Shown piece by piece: positions 45,891 through 57,897 of a stretch of DNA of 64,000 nucleotides. The stretch is taken from assembly GCA_015680685.1 (NCBI GenBank), contig MNCI01002930.1:113699-177698 (forward strand), given 5' to 3'. Source of the DNA: Gnetum montanum (taxonomy: Eukaryota > Streptophyta > Gnetopsida > Gnetales > Gnetaceae). The notes beneath the pieces are model-generated. The model was not told the origin of the DNA, did no database searches, and worked only from the letters and a program-made list of their open reading frames with translations. How positions within the stretch are numbered: the stretch's first letter is position 1; each line of letters begins with the position of its first letter. A program made the position numbers and the translations under genes.

Positions 45891-48220
45891 GCTGATGATA
45901 AATGCCTAATTCTCAGTATTGTGAACTTGCTTGAGGCATGGTTAAACATAGTGTCTTCTTATAATGCATCGAGGAGGATTTGCTCTAAGAATGGACAGTT
46001 GTGCTAGATCAATGAGTCCACATAAATAATGAAGCATTGGAATGTGATATGAATGGGGTTTTTTGTATGTTGTATTGTGACTAACAATAGAGACAAATGA
46101 TAAACATGAGGACCATTAGTTATGTAAGTTCTATCATTGATTTCTTATCTCATGCTTGTTCTCTATCTAATCCATTCTAGCAACTTGCATTGATGTGTAG
46201 TAATAGTGGGTCTTTCTCCTTTGAATTCATTTTTAGAGTGCAATTCACATGGGATTTTTATTCTATTTTTTGATGTGGAAATTTGAGCAATGAGGCACAC
46301 TAACACACAATGCCTAAAAGTGCATGATTTGGCAAGGTTGTTACCTAAGGCACCTTGCTTATGGATGTGGTTAGTCTGAGAATAGTTTGGGTGCACAAGA
46401 AAATGTGATTGATAATTTTAAAAGAACATAAAATATAAATACAAAAATTAACAAAGATATTAAAGATGAAATGCATGCATTAAACTAAAACAATAGTAGT
46501 TAAAATTTCATTACAACATAAATCTTAACATGGACATAGGAAAAACATCAAGAGGGAAAAGGGAATATGGACTTAGTGGACTATTCATTAATCTATTTGC
46601 TTTGGTGGTTATCATAAAGGGGATTTTTCATCTCCTTCTAAAGATATTTGTCATAAGATTATATGGCTTAAGTTAGTTGCCCAGTACGATCTTCAAGTTA
46701 CTACAAGTTAACAACCGTTGCCTCCTTTCTAGCTAGGACACTACCCCAATCTTTCTCGTAGTCATTGTCATGCTAAAACTCAAGGGTTAGAATTTCAAGC
46801 ATCCTACATAATTTCAATTTAAGGAAGCAATCAAATTAAGGCTAAGGCTATGGTGAGATAAGGGGGTGTAGGATGAAGAAGACTGTAGAGATGGTACTGG
46901 AAAAGGGATGGAAGGAGGAAAGGAAGAAGAGGCCTTTTGCTGATTACTAGCTAATGATCTCCTTTCTGCCTAAGAAAGCCTTTATAAGGTTTTTTCCTCT
47001 CTCTCCTACCTCTCTTCCTTTTTCATGAAGAAGAGGAACTAGCCACATGTTCGCCCACTTGATTGCCATGCATGATCTCCTCCACCTAGTGTAGTAGAGT
47101 AAAGATCTTCCAAATATCCTTGGTGATTTGATTCTCTAAATTTCCTTCCATGCTTGTTACCTATCAAGAAAAAAAAAAGAAAATCAAAGTAAAATCATAA
47201 ATTTTTAAAAAATAAGAAAGCTTTTTTTTAAGTGATAACTTAGCAGATTCATTAATGGTTGTAAGTAGCTATGGTGGTAGTACATAGTAGTTGCAACAAG
47301 TAGCATCGATAGCTTGTAGAAAAAAACACCATCCACTAATGACTAATATTAGCAATAAAAATAAGTATCCAAAAATGATCGATTGTAGGTAACAATACTA
47401 ACACTAAGTAGTGAGTTGCATGTAGCAACAACAACACTAATATTGAAAGGGAGAAGGGGTATAGGATAAAGAGATAGTGGGATGGAATAGGAAAAGGCAA
47501 GGGAAAAGGAAAGAGGAAATATTATATGAAAAGAAAAAGAGAGAAGCTAAAAGACTTTTTTTTTTCACTTAATCTTCTCTCCCTCTCTTCTTCATCCATG
47601 TGTATGAGGTTTTATAGCTCTTATGTTCTTCTCCTTCTCATTTTTTCCTTAAGAAGTGCAACATGGATGTCATGTGTCATAGGAGGGAAACATAGGTGCC
47701 ATGTATCTTTACACATGGGAGTTGTAGATGCTTTATCTTTAACTAATTCTTTGAATCTTCTAACTGATGCTTCAAATATGCCTTACAATTTACCCTTCTT
47801 GTCTTGCCACATGTTAAGCAAAAAATAAATAAACTTAGAGTATTTATAAAATCATAAATTTTAGTAAAAGGAGAAAGCATTTTTTTTTATTTTTTTTTTG
47901 AAATTTTAAAACAAGAACCAAGAAAAATTCTCAATTTCTTATTCATGATACATTAATATCTCCAAATACTAATACTCATAATTAATCTCTAGATACTTTG
48001 CTATCTTGATGGCTCCTACTCCAAGATATTATGGTTGGTTGCTTAATCCTATAAAGAAGCATAATTTTTGATCCTTAAACCTTATATCAAACTGGGTGTT
48101 TTGTATTAGTGGGGATTGACAATAAAATTCTGTAAGTGATGGATATTTTGAACCTGGGTAGCCACACACTAACCATCATGGTATTTTTATATGGAGAAGT
48201 GGAAATGGGAAAGACCATGC
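45891..48220. other. Intergenic, decayed repeats
   Basis: No gene recognised. Two A/G-rich then T/C-rich blocks, about 46860-47230 and 47450-47885, resemble each other (shared CTCTCTTCCTTTTTCATGA-like and AAATCATAAATTTT words) and may be an old tandem duplication. A minus-strand stretch near 46330-46390 weakly resembles the end region of the E1 LTR. Both calls are tentative. Confidence 0.35.
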
Positions 48221-48224
48221 TTGT

Positions 48225-48862
48225 GTGGATGATGTACTCAAGAATCAACATGGAGGGATTCCGTTTTCCAAAATATGTTTGTGTGAGCATAGAAATGTCA
48301 CTTCAGACATCATGAATCTCCTAAAGTCCATCATCAAAGGCCTCACTAACCAAGAAAAGGAGTTTGAGATGCATAATTTGGGACAACAAGCTCTACATCT
48401 AGTTTTTCATGATCATCAAGCCTTTATCTTCATACATAATGTTTTGGACTCCACTGTAATTCATAATTTACTTCCCAGAAACCTTGACAAAGCTAGAAAG
48501 ATCAAGTTACTTCTGATCATGAAGTCTCTGAAGGTAGTTAAGGGCTTACCTGTAAAGAAGCTCAGAATGAAACCCATAAAAGCCATGGCAGTTAAGGACA
48601 TGATCGAGTTTAGGAAGAAAGAACTGAAGGAACTTCATGTGAAGAAAATGTAGGAGATGCAGGATCTAACCAAGGGACTATCTTTGCCTCTAATCATTGT
48701 TAATGTTATCAGCAATGTGAGCAATAAGGCCAATGACAAAGAAGATGCTATCAAAAAAGTTACAGAGAAAATGGAGAAGATAAAATTGGAAACCAAAAAA
48801 CTAGAAAATGGTAGTAGTTCCACTAAAGGGATCAAAACAAGAGAGAGAATGTTACAAGTGTA
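48225..48862 (+). pseudogene. Unidentified coding remnant, charged C-terminal part
   Basis: One plus-strand frame is open from 48225 to 48653 (142 codons) and continues after a single TAG to about 48890, where a presumed LTR begins. The first part includes KICLCEHRNVTSDIMNLLKS; the second is Lys/Glu-rich and probably helical (KEDAIKKVTEKMEKIKLETK). I do not recognise the family. The single TAG in an otherwise open frame of about 210 codons suggests a once real protein, perhaps from a mobile element. No start context or promoter is evident, and upstream sequence has stops in this frame. Confidence 0.4.
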
Positions 48863-50859
48863 TGTTTATGTCAACGTTGCCCATGCTAGGCATAGGGCCA
48901 TGATCAACAACAATGTCTTACTCATCCTTCAACAATACATCTACAAGTATTATTGCATAATTTACTCACACTTTACACTTAGACATCACATGGAATATTA
49001 ATGATGAAGACACAAAGCTACATGAGATTATTTCACTCTTTATTCACACACTAGAAACTTTATGATCAAACATCATAGAAAATATTAAAAATAAAGATAC
49101 TAATAAAAAAAACACTGATCCTCAAATAGACGAACTAAAAGAAGAAAAAAATAACACAACAAAAAAGAATAGATGAAGAATTATGCTCAAAATGCTATTG
49201 AAATTGTCTTCTCAGCTGCAACAATAATAAGCTTTATTTAGAAGATAACAACCTTCACAATTGTGACATTTCTAAACAATGTTTACCATACTACATTAAA
49301 TTTTCAAAGATAATAGGAGAAGGGACTTAGGATATTTTTCACCAAAATCAACAACTTTTTATGTATGAATATAGACAAAATAGGGGCCATATCCAATATG
49401 TAATTAACAATGAATACAAACAATATCAATAATATTGTAGATGATGACAAACTAGTGGTCATGCGCACTCATGAGCATAGTCAAAAATATGATGGTAAGT
49501 TATTGTGGTGCCAACTATTTTAAATGTTAAACTATTTTCTTGAAAATATTAATGGCACAAGTAGGTAGTGGGGATGGTACATGGTGGTAGTCTTGATGGT
49601 AGTGGAGTGGCAGTGTTGTAAAATCATTGAGAGTTATGTAACAGATGTGGTGGATGGCAGAGTTATGTTGGTGGTCATGGGTGGGAGTTATGGAAGGATC
49701 ATAACTAACATGGGTGGTGGATGAAATCAATGTGAATTACTATGGTGGTGGTGGTGAGTAGTAGCTATAAAGGAATAATTAGCACAGGGGATTTTGGAGG
49801 TGGGCTAGGAAAACTAGCAGGCAATAGTTTTCTTCCTTTTTCTTACTTGTGCCCCAGAGGGAAAAGCCTCCTCTCACTTTGGTAGGGCACAACGGTAACA
49901 ACAACATGCACATAAAATGACTACGTAGTGTGGATAGTGCATAGTGTCAGCTGCAAGTCAATAGCAAGTAGTTAGCATGATAGGCTCTTGATTGATGGCA
50001 GTTGCTCTGTGCATCTACAAAAATGCAGATGGCATGATGCACATGTATGGTAGGGGCACATGATGGTAGTAGGTGGCCTTCCATGGATGGTGTGTGGTAG
50101 TGGACATGTAGAACACCAACGATGGTAGCACATGTGATAATTAGCAATAGTAACACATGCGACATAGCACAACAAATGACAGTTAAGTGTGCATCAGTAG
50201 TACATGACAACACGTGGTAGTAGCAGTCGTGATTGGTAGTGGGTGACGTGAGCATTAACAGAAAGCACTAACAACAACATTAGTGGTTGCATGGCAATAG
50301 TAGGTAGCCTCTTTCTCCTCCTAGTCTACATGATAGATGCAACTTATGGCATAGTAGTAGCACTCATGGTAGACCATACTTAGGGTAGTAGATGACAGGT
50401 GGTAGTAGGTGTGCAATGCACAGTGTTAGACAATGCTTGGCAAGTGACGAATGATGCATTATGGTTGGCAGGTGATGGAGCTTATGCCAACAATTAGCAA
50501 GCCTCTCTTAGCCAGTGATGCATGTGCGGAAAATGGTGGCACATCTACAAATGATGGTGTAGCGATAGGTGGTGCATAGAATGCTGTAGGATCTCTTTAT
50601 CTCTCCTAGAAAAATAGGATGAATGTGAGACAACATATTCAGCGATGGTCGAGGTCTTCCTGTGCATTAGTGAGCATGGTTTGGTAGCTACATTAGTCAT
50701 AATGGGAGACCAAGGTAAAGTTTACAATTTATTAGTTACTATATTTTATTTAAGTCTTGAAATTCAAGATAGTCATTTAATTTAAATTCCTTGATTTTTC
50801 ATTTTGGTTTACTATTGTAAAACGTTACATATCCATCTCCAGCTAAGACTATTCCTGGG
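48863..50859 (+). repeat. 5' LTR of element E2, left part
   Basis: It starts TGTTTATGTCAACGTTGCCC, followed by CATGCTAGGCATAGGGCCAT, matching the E1 LTR start. It then diverges until about 49500, where the GTGGTAG-rich, C-poor character returns. It ends at CAGCTAAGACTATTCCTGGG, which continues at 59302 after removal of element F. The left part is longer than in E1, so it may contain an extra insert around 49000-49500. Confidence 0.6.
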
Positions 50860-52277
50860 TGAAACACCACTAATTTTAGCCTAACACTTTGAAACAAGAA
50901 CGACTTAAGCCCTTTCGAGCTCTTGAAAGGAAAAAATATGACTAAGGCATGACACTCACGCTGTGGTTATGCTAAGGTCATGCTGGTAGCATGAGCAACT
51001 TTGGGAACCTCAAAATTGAGTCGAAATGACCTAATTTCGATGGTGCAAATCATCCAGAAGGTGCTTTGTTGACAACTTCAAGTTCCACCATTCAGAATCC
51101 CAAATTTCAAGTCCAAAATTGCAAGTTTTTGTAGCTCACACTATGGTCATGCTGAGCTCACGTTGGTAGCATGAGTACAGTGTGAGTACTATTCATCAGC
51201 GTGAGTACTATTCATCAACGTGAGCATTATTCATCAGTGTGAGTACTATTCATTAGCATGAGTACTATTCATCAACGTGAGTACTAATCACACCCAGACA
51301 AAAGCATGTCAAACACACCCTGAGGACACACCAGGACCAAATCAACTCATGCTAGGAGCCTTGGTGAAGCAGAGATGCCTTAAACAGCCAAAAAATCACT
51401 CAAATCAACATCTTGCAGTAGTCGATTTAGGGACCAAGAAGTTTCAAGCTAGCTAGAGTCAATCCCTCTTGATTTTCTTTGTAAATTTTCACCATTCATG
51501 TGCTTGTCAAGCTCTTACGCTCCAAATTATGTCTGTGGGCATGAGCTAGCTTGTGTAAGCTAGACACACATTGTAAGATACAGTGCATATGTTCAAAAAT
51601 GTAGCGTACCTACACATGACCAACTCACATACAGCTGTCCATCGGACACGTGTCATACAATTTGTTTTCCTCTCATCTCTTAGCTATTGATTCCATCCAT
51701 GGATTTCATGCCCAAACTTGACCAAACCCTATAAATACCTTTTCAATTCACATAAACAAGGTGGGGAAAATTTTGGAGGTTGACGACTTAGAAAATACAA
51801 ACCAACAATCCTTGGGTGTTGGGGCATACTTGACTCCTAGCATCCAAGCACTCCTAAAACACATCATCCCAAGGCTTGGTGCTTGACTTTACATCCACAT
51901 ACACAACTATGCTTTGACCGGTGCACACCTTTTCTAAGAAATACAACACAGTTCATTTTGCTAGCCATTATTTTGTTTACTCTGTTTTACATTCAGTTTA
52001 CATTTTTTCTGCAATACTATTCTATGTATGATTTGTTTGCATTTTGTATGTCACTGTTTACATTTTAAAACATCAGTTATGATAACCCTAGTGCAAGCCA
52101 TAGTTTACGCTCAAGGAAGTCCTTGGTTGATTTGCGTGCAGACCATCTAGGGTAGTCTGCCTTTGTTTTCTTTTCTAGCTTGCCCTCACACGAAGGTAGG
52201 GTCAGCTGTGTCTGTCTGATGATATTTCGGTGTTTTTTTTCCCTTCCAGCCTTACACCAATGATTTAGGTCAGTACA
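50860..52277 (+). repeat. 5' LTR of element F
   Basis: 1418 bp, TGAAACACCACTAATT to GGTCAGTACA. A TATA box CTATAAATACC is at 51729-51739, about 870 bp in, so U3 is long. A tandem array of a ~19-bp unit (GTGAGTACTATTCATCAGC) lies at 51180-51290 in U3. Confidence 0.9.
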
Positions 52278-52282
52278 GTAAA

Positions 52283-52302
52283 TTGGCGCTAGAAGGAGGG
52301 CC
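52283..52302 (+). other. Primer-site sequence of element F
   Basis: TTGGCGCTAGAAGGAGGGCC, five bases after the LTR. E1 and E2 carry nearly the same 19-20 bases, differing at two or three positions. The complementary tRNA was not identified. Confidence 0.75.
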
Positions 52303-52399
52303 AAAATTGTTTATCGTCTATCAAAACGTTGATCACACTACTTGTTAAATGCTGCACAGACCAAGTGCTGAAACTAAAGCTTAGCTTGTCAAGCTAGCT

Positions 52400-52740
52400 T
52401 ACACCTGCCCAACTTGACTTACTCACACTAAGCTTAGCTTACTCACATTGAGGTTACTCACGCTAAGGTTACTCACATTTAGCTTACTCATGTTAAGCTT
52501 ACTCACACTGAGCTTACTCACACTGTTGGCTTGCTCATGCTGTCAACTTGCTCATGCTCTAATTTACCCATGCTCTGGACTTGCTCACACTATGTACACA
52601 TGTTGGGTTGTAACTCATGCTCTGCTTGCTACAGTAACCTTACGTTGCTACAGTGTTTTGCGGTTGCTACAGTACTCACATTGCTATAGTGCTCACGCTA
52701 CTATAGTGACGCTGTAGTACTACTACAGTACTGATACAAT
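52400..52740 (+). repeat. Short tandem repeats in the F leader
   Basis: About ten degenerate copies of a ~15-bp unit (CTTACTCACACTGAG) at 52420-52600, then repeated GTTGCTACAGT words at 52625-52735. They lie between the primer site and the gag ATG. Confidence 0.75.
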
Positions 52741-52841
52741 GTTTTTTCAACAAAAAAACACAAAATGCATCCATTTCAAAGCCAAATTCACCACAATTCA
52801 CACCTAACTTCAAGCTAGTCTAAGTACTGATTGCCACCAAC

Positions 52842-55800
52842 ATGGATCACCTTTTCCAATACATACAATACTCACAACACAATGATTCCGAGATGACTTC
52901 CTCTTACCCAAGATCGCCATCTAAGTACGAGTACAAGTTCGCGGCCCTGCCTAAATTCGATAGCCCTTGGGGCCTTACCTCCTCACAACAATCATAGCAC
53001 TTGGAGCACTTGCCCAAGGCATTCGCTTCACAATCTACACACACTGGGGCCCAGCCCCAAATAATCCAAACACCTTGTACATATGATGGGGCCCAGCCCC
53101 AAGCAACACAATTGCCTTATGCCTATGTTGGGGCCATGCCCCATTCTCCCCAACCTCAACCCAACATTTACGCAAGCACCACATCTGTCATGCCTATTTC
53201 ACTAGTGTCTTAGGCACCTTCTCATCATCTGTTCGAGATGATGTTAAACTATCCATGGCCTAGTATGACCTTAAACTACCAACACACACTCGGTATGACA
53301 TTAAACTACCAACGACCATTTGTCATGACATTAAACTTGCAAAGCCCACAATCGGTGATGCAACCCTTCACCACACAACCTACACGAGTCCAGTCAACAC
53401 AACCTACTGGTGAATCTATGAGTTGGGAACAAGTGTCCCAACTCATCCAGACTCAGATGGAGGAAATCAACCAACTTAAGGCTGCCTCCTCAGACACACC
53501 CAAGGTGGTGGACTTTTATCATGATGATCCGATCTATCCTATGGTCCCACCCCTTACACTACCCATGGGCTATTCATTGCCACATCTGACAAAATAAAAT
53601 AGTCATAGTGACCCCAATGCACATATCATCACATTCTACACAGAAGCCATCACGTTGCACTCCTAGCCAAATGCCATGCTACGCCTCTTTCCCCTGTCGC
53701 TCACTGGCAAAGCTCTAGATTGGTATTGTACCCTACCCCAAGCTTCCATCGCATCCCTCATGGACCTCATACATTAGTTTGTGACACGCTTCAGATATAA
53801 CATCAAACTTGATGTGAAAATCGACAAGCTCCTCCATATCAGACAAGGACCCCTAAAGCCCATACTACCCTTCCTCTAGCGATGGAGTGCCACAGCCAAT
53901 GAAACGCATGAGCCGATCACAGAGACACATCTCTTGGCAATCTTCAAGAGTGCAGTCAATGACTTCATCAAGTCCAAGCTGCTCTACCAGGCCCCAAAGT
54001 CTCTTACCCAGGCCTTTGACCGAGCAAAGGACATCAAAGAGGTAGCAAGAGCAAGTAATGACCCATACTACTTGGCCTATAGGAGCCAACACAACAAATA
54101 ACAACATGCACAACAACACAAATAACAACATACACAACAAAAAATGCAACAACTGCAACCAACACAAACAACACAAACAACACATGATACACAAGCAACA
54201 TCAAATGCAACAATCACAAAAATCACCATGCCAACACATGCAGCCAACAGGCTTATGGCCTCAACACCCCAAGCCACCAACTCTAGCTTTGGTGTCACCA
54301 CACAAGCTGCTCCTAGACTTGAGTGCACCTAATGCAAACACATACCCTTACCGGGAAAACCTTCCCAATTGCTAGAATAGCTCCTCAACATTGGTTTGGT
54401 CCAATGCAAATGCATGTTAGATGATGCCTACATATGAAACCAGAAACACTATGAATTGGCAAGTCATCCCACTACAACATACAACACATGTGTTCCATAA
54501 CATTTTGACTTAAGCACATATTGCCACTACCACCAAATACATGGACACAACATAGACACTTGTTGAACTTTGCAAAATGATTTGCAAAGAATGGAAAAGA
54601 AAGGATTGCTCAACACAGTGCAACCTAGCAGTCTCGTACCTTCAACGACTTTCCAAAGCAAGAGACCCTTCATTATAAGTGCAACATCTAACAACCCATC
54701 CAGTACAACGTTAAACTGCTAGCCACCATCCATCGCAACATTAAACACACAAGTCGCTTCGGTGATACCCACACCAAGTCCAAGTTCCAACAACTTGGCC
54801 ACATACAAGCAGTGGCAACCCAAGTCACCAACACCTAAACCACAAACTAGCCCTAGCTCTACCCTTAGGCCCACTAAACAACAACCCTTATGCATTGCCC
54901 CTCCACAAGAGCTCTACAGTATGGCTCACACAATAGAGGAGGCTCCCACCATGACAAACATAAATGAAAACCTCGTAGATGTACTATCTCATGCACACAA
55001 TGCATTAAAACATAAGAATGTAATGCCTACCTTGCTCAACCTCATCTTAACATCACTAGAGCATCGCCAAGCACTAGCACACATGCTTGCCTCCATCCCT
55101 ACTACAGAAAACATGTTTCCAACTAAGGACGCCATTCGTGTAGCCATTACATCCCTTGTACCATAAGACACAAATACAATGACTCTAACCTTCCACAACA
55201 ATGATGGCAAGATCAACCCCAAACGAGGGGAGGTCAAACATGCACCATTGAACACTAGTGTAAGCATTGGAAAATACAAAGTACGCAGAGTAGACATCGA
55301 TGATGGCATGACAAAAAATGTTGTCACACACTCTATCATCAAACGACTAGGCCTAATGCATAACATTCAATGAACCAAAATTGAGTCTCTAAACTCCTTC
55401 GATGGAGCATGTGTAGCCATTAAAGGCACAATCCACATCACCTTCATGATAGGGGACCAGCACCCCACGTTTGCAAACTTTACAGGCATCAAAAAGATGC
55501 TAGGTTTCAACATGTTTCTAGGCAGGACTTGGCTACCCCAACTAAGGACCATCTCCTCTCCCATCCACCAAGAAATCCACCTTCCATACGAGGGTGGTTA
55601 AGTTATCATCCATGGTGATAATGTCGCCTCTTCAACTATTCACAACATAGGCACGGTGTAAGCTTTAGAAGAAGAGTTTCTTGGTGGTACACCTATAACA
55701 ACTAATGTAGCAGCTAAGGCTAACACACCTGAATGAGTGGTTGAAGACAATAGCTTCCCAGAGGATCCTAAGCCTTGCACACTCCCTAATCCATGCTTGG

Positions 55801-55888
55801 TTAGGAAGCAACTACATGACCAAGACTTTCCCTTAGCCAAAAATGTGTGTACTTACCTACCCTTTGCCTCCACTTGCCATGCATTTTG
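52842..55888 (+). pseudogene. Element F gag-protease polyprotein, one frame with about 18 stops
   Basis: A single frame runs from ATG 52842 for about 1,000 codons without frameshift. The N-terminal third is Pro/Gln/Thr-rich. The capsid-type Retrotrans_gag region is at about 53600-54050 (LFPLSLTGKALDWYCTLPQA, FVTRFRYNIKLDVKIDKL). A Gln/Thr-rich linker follows. The knuckle CHYHQIHGHNIDTC is at 54523-54564, spacing C-x2-H-x4-H-x4-C. Protease is at about 55230-55620, with VDIDDGMTKNVVTHSIIKRL (active site DDG, as in Tat-type elements) and MFLGRTWLPQL. Stops are mainly TAG or TAA in Gln-like positions, plus TGA. The frame ends without RT. Confidence 0.85.
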
Positions 55889-57884
55889 ACTTTTGTTTAC
55901 ATTGCACTAGCCTATGCATTTACACTTTTCTCACTTCCTTAGATCACACATTTTACTTTGTTTATACATTCATCAACTTAGTTCACATATTGCCAAAAAA
56001 AAAAAAAAAAACTACAAAAACACATGGCTTGAAAAGACCTTAAACTAGCCTATGGCCCGAAATGGCCTAAAACTATCACTTTTTGCATTGCTTTTCTTTC
56101 ATTCATACATTTTAACTCTATTTACGATAGGTGTTGCTTGATATTGTTTTCATTCTAGTTGATTTTTGTAGGATCTTGCAGACACACAGCATGACCATGC
56201 ATGCAACATCACACCTTACATAAGCAAGGTAAGCACAGATAGTTTGCTATGACTATAAATTGGCACAGAACGTCCTAGCATCATGACTTAAAATTGATAC
56301 CACAAAACGTCCTAGCATCATGACTGAAAACTAATACCACAGAATAGTCCTAGCATTACCACTTAAAACTGATACCACAGAATGGTCCTGGCATCATGAC
56401 CTAAAACTGATACCACAGAATGGTCTTGGGGCTATGACTTGAAACTGACACCACAGAATGTCCTGGAGTCAAGACAATAAACTGACACCACAAAGGTCTA
56501 TTCGGTATGACACTAAACTACCACATCCATCTGCCATGACGTGAAACTAGCATCTAGAGTCCACTAAGACTATAAACTAGTTTGCCTCTTCACAGTCTGC
56601 TATGATTATAAGCTAGCAACACACTATCCGCTACGATGCTAAACTTACGCTGTCCAAAGGGTTATGATGTGAAACTAACCTGTAACAGTCCACTAAGACT
56701 ATAAAATGGTGACATCATTGATGACCAAGTAATACTTGAAAAGATATGTTGCTGCAATTAGCTATACATGTTTCACAAAGACTTGCTACATAATTTGTCT
56801 CATGGACCCTGATGAAGCTGATGCTGTTCATGATTCCGTCTACTTTGAAATCGTGCATGGTGGCTCCATCTCCTTGGTTTTTTTTAAGTTTAAAGTACTT
56901 AGTTAACTAATTCATCTGTGGTTTTCTTGTCCTTTTAGAGTTGTATTTGCAGGATGACATGCCTAAGGCATTCGTGCACAGATGCACTTCATCGTGATGA
57001 CAAGGTATCACATCCTTCTTAACACCCGCAACTAGGTTAATCAATCCATTCATATGTACATACCCCACTCCTAATACATTCTCTATTCCCCATCATGTTA
57101 TCCTTATCCTATTCAATTACATCCCCTTGATACATTCTATTCACCCCAAAGCTCTTGATACACTGTTGCACACTACGACTCTCTAAGTAGTTGCAATTCA
57201 AAACACAGTGCACGATACATAATACAAAATGCAAGCGCTCGAACATGAGCATAGCACTAAAAGCAAGCTCTTTCAAAAAGACCAAAGAGAACAAGAAAAA
57301 GAAAAGAAAATAAGAAACAAACAAAAAGAAAAAGAATGAAAAGATCAAAGAACAAAATGCATGGAAAAGGTCTTCATGACCCCATTGACATCATAAACCA
57401 AAGACCATTGGCTCTTCCCATCCAAGCCCCAGGCAAGAAGGCAATTATCTTGGAAAAATAATTACACTCATATCTCAAAGAGATCATGTTACACATCATC
57501 ATGTGGCTTTGGTTGGTTACAATAGGTCCCATAAACACTCTATAAGAGTTCTATTTCTTCAAAGAATGCACTTCCTATGTCTTGGCTCCAAGTTTGCAAA
57601 ACACTGGCTATTGATTAGGACCAAAGATATAGCTCATTCACATGAGAGTAGTTCTCTCCCAAAATCCTGGTGGTAATTATAACCCTTGATCAACTTTTGG
57701 CTTCCCCCTGGTTACAACCAATCCCCTTGCATCTTGAACTGCACTTCCCCAATCCCATGTACTTTTGAACACAGTGCAATGACATCCAGCCAAGGGCCAA
57801 TGGTTAATACTTGATACTTGGTTGTTCATGCTGTTTTGCACTTCTTTGTTGATGCATCTTGGGTGGATTCCTTTAGATGTCAAC
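55889..57884 (+). other. Element F 3' non-coding region
   Basis: Non-coding from the protease end to the polypurine tract. It contains the tandem repeats at 56230-56720 and, at 57240-57350, an A/G-rich stretch. No RT, RNase H or integrase motif was found on either strand. Confidence 0.7.
56230..56720 (+). repeat. Tandem repeats with a TATGAC-TTAAACT core
   Basis: About ten degenerate units of roughly 40-50 bp, each with a core such as CATGACTTAAAACTGATACC or TATGACACTAAACTACCA and often CAGAATGGTCCT. Spacing shrinks toward the right end. Confidence 0.8.
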
Positions 57885-57897
57885 AAAGAGGGGCCAA
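57885..57897 (+). other. Polypurine tract of element F
   Basis: AAAGAGGGGCCAA directly before the 3' LTR start TGAAACAC at 57898. Confidence 0.75.

Noticed and set aside
46163-46396. 77-codon minus-strand open frame
   Set aside because: Only a weak resemblance to the end of an E-type LTR at its start; no protein family.
51180-51290. Possible CRISPR-like array
   Set aside because: Units are contiguous tandem repeats without unique spacers and lie in a retrotransposon LTR of a plant genome.
57109-57348. 79-codon Phe/Leu-rich minus-strand open frame
   Set aside because: Opposite an A/G-rich low-complexity stretch in the non-coding part of F.
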